Source: CADEEN01 sp031379365 (GTDB lineage: Bacteria; Pseudomonadota; Gammaproteobacteria; Burkholderiales; Burkholderiaceae_C). Taken from it: 14,489 nt of DNA. Made by a program: the position numbers and the translations under genes. The stretch spans positions 1-14,489 of the forward strand of contig JANNFB010000217.1 in the NCBI GenBank assembly GCA_031379365.1, read 5' to 3'. The notes below the pieces were generated by a model, which was not told the DNA's origin, did no database searches, and was given only the letters and a program-made list of their open reading frames with translations. Positions 6,734-14,489 of the stretch are shown piece after piece (positions within the stretch are counted from its first letter, which is position 1; every line of letters begins with the position of its first letter).

Positions 6734-8076
6734 GCGGCGGCGCCGAGTCCCTGCCCAGGCGCAAACGCACCATGCCCGCCAAACCAGCCATCGAGCGGAT
6801 CGGGCGGCCGGCACTCAACCCACCGAGTTCCCCGACGGCCGCGGCCGCGGTGGCCGTGGCTGTCAGCGGCGGCCGGGACTCCATGGCATTGCTGCATTGC
6901 ACCGCTGGCGCGGCGCGGGCCCAGGGCATCGCCGTGGTGGCGTTGCATGTACACCATGGCCTGCACGCAGATGCCGACGCTTGGGCGCATGCCGTCGAGC
7001 GCGCGTGCCAACGCTGGGGCGTCCACTTCTCGCTGACCCGGCTGGTGGGCCAACCCGCGTCCGGTGAGAGCGTCGAAGCCTGGGCCCGCCTGGGCCGCTA
7101 CTGTGCCCTGGCAGAGATGGCGCGAGCGGCAGGCGCCGAGCTGGTGCTGCTGGCGCACCATCGGCGCGATCAGGCAGAGACTTTTGTCCTGCAAGCGTTG
7201 CGCGGCGGCGGCCCGGCGGGCCTGGCGGCGATGCCCGCGCGTGTGGAGCGCCAAGGGATCGTGTGGGCGCGACCCTGGCTGGCGCAATCCGCGGAGTCGA
7301 TCGCGACCTACGCGCGCAGCCATCGCCTGCGCTTCGTCGAAGACCCGAGCAATCAAGACGGCCGCTATGCACGCAGCCGCCTGCGTCAGCGTGTGATGCC
7401 TGTGCTGCGCGAAGCCTTTCCGGACGCCGAGGCGTCTTTCGCCGCTGCGGCAGTCCAGAGCGCCCAGGCTCAAGCCGTGCTGGACGAGGTGGCCACGGCG
7501 GATCTGTCCAGCCTTTGCGACGCCGATGCGTTGCGGCTGACGCCGTGGCGCTTGCTGAGCGTGGCGCGGCGACGCAACGCATTGCAAGCTTGGCTGCGCG
7601 GGCAGCTCGGACGCGGCGCGCCGCTTTCACTGCTCGAACGCTTGATGAATGAGTTGCCGGCCAGCGGGGTGGCGCAATGGTCGTTTGAAGGCGTCACCTT
7701 TCGTTGCTACCGCGCCCGGCTCACCATGGCACCGGTTCACGCGCCGATTGCCGCTGGCACGGCGGGAGTGGGCAGCGAGGGTCTGATGCCGCAGGCAGCC
7801 GCGGAAGAGGGCGGCATCGCCACCCGGCTGTTGCAGGGGGCGCAGTGGCAAGCGCGCAAGGGCGGCGAGCGCTTCCAGCGTGCGGCCGGCACGCCTCCGC
7901 GCAGCTTGAAGAAGCAGTATCAAGCGGCAGGCGTGCCGCCTTGGCAGCGTGATGTCCCGCTGCTGTTTTCGTCCGACGGCCAGCTGCTCTTCGTCCCTGG
8001 CCTGGGCATCGACGCACGTGCATTGGCGCTGCCGGGCGAGTCGCAGCAAACCGTGGCTTGGCCGCCGCCGCCCTGA
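6730..8076 (+). CDS. tilS: tRNA(Ile)-lysidine synthase
   Basis: Converts cytidine 34 of tRNA-Ile(CAU) to lysidine using ATP and lysine, changing both codon and charging identity. It is essential in most bacteria. The N-type PP-loop ATPase shows SGGRDS (46-51), HVHHGL (73-78), AHHRRDQAET (142-151) and EDPSNQDGRYARSRLR (204-219). A middle substrate-binding region follows, then a TilS C-terminal domain (about 350-445) with RKGGERFQ, SLKKQYQAAGVPPWQRD and PLL segments. Length (448) is near the E. coli 432. The start is uncertain. The GTG at 6730 overlaps the accA stop as GTGA, but AAGGAG is only 2 nt away. The ATG at 6772 would give 434 residues but lacks a clear ribosome-binding site. The family is certain. 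Confidence 0.94.
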   Translation: MSGGAESLPRRKRTMPAKPAIERIGRPALNPPSSPTAAAAVAVAVSGGRDSMALLHCTAGAARAQGIAVVALHVHHGLHADADAWAHAVERACQRWGVHFSLTRLVGQPASGESVEAWARLGRYCALAEMARAAGAELVLLAHHRRDQAETFVLQALRGGGPAGLAAMPARVERQGIVWARPWLAQSAESIATYARSHRLRFVEDPSNQDGRYARSRLRQRVMPVLREAFPDAEASFAAAAVQSAQAQAVLDEVATADLSSLCDADALRLTPWRLLSVARRRNALQAWLRGQLGRGAPLSLLERLMNELPASGVAQWSFEGVTFRCYRARLTMAPVHAPIAAGTAGVGSEGLMPQAAAEEGGIATRLLQGAQWQARKGGERFQRAAGTPPRSLKKQYQAAGVPPWQRDVPLLFSSDGQLLFVPGLGIDARALALPGESQQTVAWPPPP

Positions 8077-8105
8077 GGTGCGGGCCAGGCAAGTGGCAGC
8101 GCCGA

Positions 8106-8111
8106 TAGAAT
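8106..8111 (+). promoter_or_regulatory. Putative -10 element before lysC
   Basis: TAGAAT (5 of 6 to consensus) lies 37 nt before the lysC ATG in the 72-nt tilS-lysC gap. No good -35 hexamer is visible at 16-18 bp spacing, so this is tentative. It resembles the element before tRNA-Ser. Confidence 0.3.
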
Positions 8112-8148
8112 CCTCGGCTTCGCGCGTTTCGTTCACTCTACGCAGCCC

Positions 8149-9423
8149 ATGGCATTGATCGTTCACAAGTACGGCGGCACCTCGATGGGGTCCACCGAAC
8201 GCATCCGCAGCGTCGCCAAACGCGTGGCCAAGTGGGTGCGCGCCGGTCACCAGATCGTTGTCGTGCCCTCCGCCATGAGCGGCGAGACCAATCGCCTGCT
8301 CGGCCTGGCCAAGGAGCTGTCGCCAGAGCGCATGACCCCGGAGGTGATGCGCGAACTGGATGCACTGGCGGCCACCGGCGAGCAGGTTTCGGTTGGCCTG
8401 TTGGCGATCGCCTTGCGGGCGGAGGGCCTGGAGGCGGTGAGCTACGCCGGTTGGCAGGTGCCGATCATCACCGACTCGGCCTACACCAAGGCGCGCATCC
8501 AGAGCATTGACGATGCCAGGGTCCGGGACGATCTGGCCGCGGGCCGCGTGGTTGTCATCACCGGGTTTCAGGGCATCGACGCCCAGGGCCATGTCACGAC
8601 GCTCGGCCGCGGCGGCAGCGACACGTCGGCCGTGGCCATCGCAGCGGCGATGAAGGCCGCCGAGTGCCTGATCTATACCGACGTCGACGGCGTCTACACC
8701 ACCGACCCGCGCGTCGTGCCGGAGGCGCGGCGCCTGGTCACGATCAGCTTCGAGGAGATGCTGGAGATGGCCAGCCTGGGCTCCAAGGTGCTGCAGATCC
8801 GCTCGGTCGAGTTTGCCGGCAAATACCGCGTGCCCTTGCGCGTGCTGTCGAGCTTCACCGACTGGGACATTCCGCTCGAAGAAGAGGCCAAGTCGGGCAC
8901 CCTGATTACATTCGAGGAAGACGCAAACATGGAACAAGCCGTTGTCTCAGGCATCGCCTTCAACCGCGATGAAGCCAAGGTCACCGTGTTGGGTGTGCCA
9001 GACAAGCCCGGTGTGGCCTATCGCATCCTGGGCGCCGTGGCCGAAGCCAACATCGACGTCGACATGATCATCCAGAACATGTCGCATGAAGGCAAGACCG
9101 ACTTTTCCTTCACCGTGCACCGCAACGACTATGCGCGCACGCTGGATCTCCTCAAGACCCAAGTGGCGCCGGCCACGGGCGCAGCAGAGGTCAGTGGCGA
9201 CCCGCGCATCTGCAAAGTGTCGATCGTCGGCATCGGCATGAAGAGCCACGTCGGGGTTGCTGCAACCCTGTTTCGCACCGTGTGCGAGGAGGGCATCAAC
9301 TTCCAGATGATCTCCACGAGCGAGATCAAGACCAGCGTGGTCATCGACGAGAAGTACATGGAACTGGCGGTGCGCGCATTGCACCGCGCGTTCGAACTCG
9401 ACGGCACACCAGCAGTCGCCTGA
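8149..9423 (+). CDS. lysC: Aspartate kinase (aspartokinase), with probable internal beta-subunit start
   Basis: Phosphorylates aspartate, the first step to lysine, diaminopimelate, threonine and methionine. The 424 residues have an amino-acid-kinase domain with KYGGTS (7-12), SAMSGETNRLL, the TTLGRGGSDTSAVA segment (150-163) and TDVDGVYTTDPRVV (177-190). Two ACT-type regulatory domains follow from about residue 265. There is no homoserine dehydrogenase fusion, so this is the monofunctional type found in Pseudomonas, Corynebacterium and Bacillus. The ATG at 8149 has no clear Shine-Dalgarno sequence. In contrast, Met261 is preceded by a strong one (separate entry), consistent with the alpha2-beta2 arrangement known for this class. 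Feedback by lysine and/or threonine is likely but cannot be assigned from residues here. It sits downstream of tilS with tRNA-Ser following. Confidence 0.96.
   Translation: MALIVHKYGGTSMGSTERIRSVAKRVAKWVRAGHQIVVVPSAMSGETNRLLGLAKELSPERMTPEVMRELDALAATGEQVSVGLLAIALRAEGLEAVSYAGWQVPIITDSAYTKARIQSIDDARVRDDLAAGRVVVITGFQGIDAQGHVTTLGRGGSDTSAVAIAAAMKAAECLIYTDVDGVYTTDPRVVPEARRLVTISFEEMLEMASLGSKVLQIRSVEFAGKYRVPLRVLSSFTDWDIPLEEEAKSGTLITFEEDANMEQAVVSGIAFNRDEAKVTVLGVPDKPGVAYRILGAVAEANIDVDMIIQNMSHEGKTDFSFTVHRNDYARTLDLLKTQVAPATGAAEVSGDPRICKVSIVGIGMKSHVGVAATLFRTVCEEGINFQMISTSEIKTSVVIDEKYMELAVRALHRAFELDGTPAVA
8914..8931 (+). promoter_or_regulatory. Internal ribosome-binding site and ATG for a lysC beta subunit
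   Basis: GAGGAAG (8914-8920) stands 8 nt before an in-frame ATG (8929-8931, Met261), just ahead of the ACT domains. Initiation here would yield a 164-residue regulatory protein ending at 9423. In Bacillus subtilis and Corynebacterium glutamicum, aspartokinase beta subunits of similar size arise from the equivalent place. Confidence 0.55.
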
Positions 9424-9461
9424 GCCGAGGCTCTAGGCGCAGTTCGAGCGGGGGCCGCTGC

Positions 9462-9467
9462 TAGAAT
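9462..9467 (+). promoter_or_regulatory. Putative -10 element of the tRNA-Ser gene
   Basis: TAGAAT ends 10 nt before the first base of the tRNA, so transcription would begin only a few bases upstream of the mature 5' end. No convincing -35 is visible at the right spacing. Read-through from lysC is an alternative. Confidence 0.4.
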
Positions 9468-9477
9468 CCAACCCACT

Positions 9478-9568
9478 GGAGTCGTGACCGAGTGGCCGAA
9501 GGTGCTCCCCTGCTAAGGGAGTATGTGCCAAAAGCGCATCGAGGGTTCGAATCCCTCCGACTCCGCCA
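9478..9568 (+). tRNA. tRNA-Ser (anticodon GCU), class II with long variable arm and encoded CCA
   Basis: The acceptor stem pairs GGAGTCG (9478-9484) with CGACTCC (9558-9564), followed by discriminator G and an encoded CCA (9566-9568). The anticodon stem is CTCCC (9505-9509) with GGGAG (9517-9521). The 7-nt loop CTGCTAA carries anticodon GCT at 9512-9514, which reads serine codons AGC and AGU. An extended variable arm (about 9522-9540) precedes a T arm of GAGGG, TTCGAAT and CCCTC. The long variable arm and G discriminator are the serine identity features. It lies 54 nt after lysC and converges on the hybrid kinase gene. Confidence 0.96.
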
Positions 9569-9628
9569 GTGACCGCAAAGCAGGCCGCAGCATCTTGAAC
9601 TGAGCCGCAGGCCTCTCGCGCATCGCGC

Positions 9629-12370
<2,742 letters not shown>

Positions 12371-12394
12371 GACGGGCTGCCTGTACTCGCGGAC

Positions 12395-12423
12395 ATGAAA
12401 GCCTTGAATTTAATGCCTGTCGA
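12395..12423 (-). promoter_or_regulatory. Possible promoter for the hybrid kinase gene
   Basis: On the minus strand TCGACA (12423-12418, 5 of 6 to the -35 consensus) and TTTCAT (12400-12395, 4 of 6) are 17 bp apart in the AT-richer 96-nt gap between the two kinase genes. A 5-bp hairpin, GCCTG 12415-12419 with CAGGC 12426-12430, overlaps it. Tentative. Confidence 0.3.
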
Positions 12424-12466
12424 TGCAGGCCATCCGCAGAACAAGCGGCGAATAGGGGCTATTGCT

Positions 12467-14489
12467 TCAACGGGAGTGGCCGTCCGCCAGCGGCTCGGCG
12501 GGCGCGAAGGTCACGCTGAAGATCGCGGCGGGCGCGGGCCCGATGTCCAGGCGACCGCCCAGTTGGCTGGCCAGGTCGGCGACCAATTGCAGGCCCAGTG
12601 ATTGCTCGCGCCGGGCCTCGAAGTCTGCCGGCAGGCCCACGCCACTGTCGCTCACGCTGAGCTGCAACGCCGCGCCGCCGCCCAGCACCAGCAGGGCGAC
12701 TTGAATCTCGCCAGCACGGCCGTCCGGGAAGCCATGCTTCAGGCTGTTGGAAATCAGCTCGTTGACGAGCAAACCGCAGGGCAGTGCCTGGTCAAGATCG
12801 AGCTGGGCGCCGGCCAGGTCGAGCTGCAGGCGCACCGCGCCGGCTTGCGTCTGCAGGGCGCGCAGGGCCTGGGTGGCGACCTGGCGCAGATAGTCGCTCA
12901 GGTTGATCGCGGCGAAACGGCCGGAACGGTAGACCGACTCGTGCAGCAGGGCCATGGCCTGGATGCGCGCGCGCATGTCGCGCAGGACGCTGGCGGTTTC
13001 GGGCAGACTGGTGCGCCCGGCCTCGAGCCGGAGCAGGCTGTGCACGATCTGCATGTTGTTCTTCACCCGGTGGTGGACTTCCTTCAACAGGGCGGCCTGG
13101 TCGGCCAAAGACCGGCGCAGGTCGGCTTCGATCTGCCGGCGCTCGGTGATGTCGCGCGACAGCACGATGAACCGCGGACCTTCACCGGCCACAGCCGCCT
13201 TGCGCGCCACCGACAGTTCGAACCAGCGCCGGCCTTGCGGCACGTCCAGTACCAGCTGTCGGCCGCTGGAAATGCCCTGGTCATGGGCCTCGTTCAGCGC
13301 CGCCATGCTTTCAACCGCCGCTTCGGCGGGCAGCACGTCGCTCATCAGCCGGCCGATGAAGTCCTCGGGCCGTGCCGCCAGCAGGTCGCTGCGCAGCGCG
13401 TGGTGGTCGTGGAACCTGCCGTCCAGGCCGACCTCGAACATCAGGTCGGGAAGCGCGTCCAGCGTGGCCCGAAGCCGCGCCTGGCTCTGGGCCAGAGTCA
13501 GCGTCAGCTGCTGGCGTTCGGTGATGTCGATGCGCACGCCGAGCATGCGCGTCGGCTTGCCGGCCGCATCGCGTGCCATCACCCGGCCGATCACCTGCAG
13601 CCAGCGCTGCGAGCCGTCGGCATGCTGCACGCGCGACTCGAAACCATAGGGCGCGTCGTCACCGTCCAGCGCGGCCTGCATCTTGGCCGCCACCACGGCG
13701 CGGTCGTCCGGGTGCGTGGTGTCGAGCACCCGCTGGCGGTTGGCGGGCCCGTGTTCGACGACCCGTCCCGCTATTGCGTACCAGGTTGGGCTGACCTGCA
13801 ACTGGTCGCGCTGCAGGTCCCAGTCCCACACGCCGATGCCGGCGGCCTCGGTGGCCAGCGTCAGCCAGTCGGCGGTCTGGCGGGCCTGGGCGGCAGCCAG
13901 CAGGCGCTGGCGCCAGGCGCGTTCCAGCGCGAAGAACAGCAGGCCGATCACGGCCGCCGCCGCGGCCCAGATCGAGCCGGCCAGCCAGGCCTGGCGGCGC
14001 CAGGGCGCCAGCACGGTGTCGGTGCTGCGCGCCACCAGCACCACCAGCTCAGGCGGCCCGGCCAGGCTGCGGTAGGCGTTCAGCCGCGGCCGGCCGTCCA
14101 CCGGGCTGGGCCCCGTGTAGCTGCCGCTGGGCTGGGCCGCCAGCCGCTGGCTGAACAGGGCGCTGCCGGCAAAGTTCTGGCCCATGGCACTTTCGAGCCA
14201 GGGGCTGCGCATCAGCAGGGTGCCGTCGCGGCGCAGCAGCGCCACCGCACCGTCGGGGCCCAGGTCCAGCGCCTGCCACAGGCGGTCGAAGTAGGGCGGG
14301 TCCAGCCCCGCCACCAGCACGCCTGCGAAGGCCCCGCTGGCGCTGCGCAGCGGCCGGGCGGCGCTGATCAGCCAATGGCCGGTGGCGCGGCTGCGCACCG
14401 GGCTGCCGAGGTGAAAGCCGGCCTGTGGGTCGCGCAGGTAGGCCTGGAAAAACTCGCGGTCGGCCAGCTGCAGACCCACGGCACTGGCC
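12467..14489 (-). CDS. Membrane sensor histidine kinase, Cache - TM - PAS - PAS - HisKA_2 - HATPase (5' end outside window)
   Basis: The frame is open to the right edge, so the N-terminus, including the first membrane helix and the front of the sensor domain, is missing. A GTG at 14479 is in frame but lies inside the sensor domain and is not a credible start. Numbered from that GTG: the C-terminal part of an extracytoplasmic dCache-like domain (1-150; FHLGSPVRSRATGHWLISAARPL is typical), a membrane helix (165-185, Ala/Ile/Leu-rich), two PAS domains (about 203-322 and 335-446), and a HisKA_2 motif EVHHRVKNNMQIV with probable phosphoacceptor His470. A HATPase follows with NELISNSLKHGFP (573-585) and DSGVGLP (611-617). 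It has no receiver domain. HisKA_2 kinases often serve stand-alone receivers in general-stress or light/ligand pathways. It probably precedes the hybrid kinase in one transcript. The sensed ligand is unknown; Cache domains usually bind small molecules. Confidence 0.9.
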   Translation of the reverse strand, partial: ASAVGLQLADREFFQAYLRDPQAGFHLGSPVRSRATGHWLISAARPLRSASGAFAGVLVAGLDPPYFDRLWQALDLGPDGAVALLRRDGTLLMRSPWLESAMGQNFAGSALFSQRLAAQPSGSYTGPSPVDGRPRLNAYRSLAGPPELVVLVARSTDTVLAPWRRQAWLAGSIWAAAAAVIGLLFFALERAWRQRLLAAAQARQTADWLTLATEAAGIGVWDWDLQRDQLQVSPTWYAIAGRVVEHGPANRQRVLDTTHPDDRAVVAAKMQAALDGDDAPYGFESRVQHADGSQRWLQVIGRVMARDAAGKPTRMLGVRIDITERQQLTLTLAQSQARLRATLDALPDLMFEVGLDGRFHDHHALRSDLLAARPEDFIGRLMSDVLPAEAAVESMAALNEAHDQGISSGRQLVLDVPQGRRWFELSVARKAAVAGEGPRFIVLSRDITERRQIEADLRRSLADQAALLKEVHHRVKNNMQIVHSLLRLEAGRTSLPETASVLRDMRARIQAMALLHESVYRSGRFAAINLSDYLRQVATQALRALQTQAGAVRLQLDLAGAQLDLDQALPCGLLVNELISNSLKHGFPDGRAGEIQVALLVLGGGAALQLSVSDSGVGLPADFEARREQSLGLQLVADLASQLGGRLDIGPAPAAIFSVTFAPAEPLADGHSR

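Noticed and set aside
5363..6814. A 483-residue minus-strand open frame opposite accA and the glycosylase
   Set aside because: It spans two real genes antisense, has no recognisable motif and has the same shadow composition.
7627..8937. A 436-residue minus-strand open frame opposite tilS and lysC
   Set aside because: It crosses two well-supported genes on the other strand and shows no domain signal.
9569..9628. A terminator for tRNA-Ser in the 60-nt gap before the convergent kinase gene
   Set aside because: Only short GC-rich self-complementary bits (GCGC/GCGC, AGGCC/GGCCT) are present, with no T-run, so no terminator can be supported.
12415..12430. Small hairpin GCCTG/CAGGC between the kinase genes as a terminator
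   Set aside because: The stem is only 5 bp, with no T-tract on the coding strand, only an AT-rich stretch. It is better regarded as part of a possible promoter.

Overview
This GC-rich, gene-dense window reads as a chromosomal segment of a betaproteobacterium, most likely Burkholderiales. The evidence is the gene order cysS - AlkA-like glycosylase - accA - tilS - lysC - tRNA-Ser, the divergent cyclophilin/lpxH genes next to cysS (also seen at E. coli cysS/ppiB/lpxH), the repeated -10-like hexamer TAGAAT, and a folded GC-rich intergenic repeat of a kind I associate with this order. Genus assignment is not possible by eye.

Layout from left to right. (1) 1-815, + strand: the 3' end of clpA, the ClpP-dependent unfoldase. 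(2) 816-893: a short convergent spacer filled by a cloverleaf-like inverted-repeat element. (3) 894-3552, - strand: a tight four-gene cluster read leftwards, in transcription order ppiA (exported cyclophilin), ppiB (cytosolic cyclophilin), lpxH (lipid A synthesis) and mtfA (zinc peptidase). Genes are 1-22 nt apart or overlap by 4 nt. (4) 3553-3665: a divergent promoter region with a strong inverted repeat in the probable cysS leader. (5) 3666-9423, + strand: cysS, an AlkA-like DNA glycosylase, accA, tilS and lysC, mostly closely spaced or overlapping housekeeping genes. (6) 9478-9568, + strand: tRNA-Ser(GCU) with encoded CCA. (7) 9629-14489, - strand: two large sensor kinases. The first transcribed is a membrane-anchored Cache-PAS-PAS HisKA_2-type histidine kinase, cut off by the right edge. 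It is followed by a soluble hybrid kinase with the order receiver - three PAS - HisKA/HATPase - receiver.

The first two thirds is core metabolism: proteolysis, protein folding, envelope lipid A, tRNA charging and modification, fatty-acid initiation and aspartate-family amino acids. The kinase pair is the accessory part and the best candidate for an unstudied system. Its N-terminal receiver resembles those that partner HisKA_2 kinases, so the membrane kinase may phosphorylate the hybrid kinase and gate it. No DNA-binding or enzymatic output domain and no Hpt domain is visible in the window, so the end of the relay is unknown. Other points worth attention are an internal ribosome-binding site and ATG in lysC, which would make a separate 164-residue regulatory subunit, and the hairpin in the cysS leader. 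No CRISPR array, insertion sequence, phage gene or integrase was seen.
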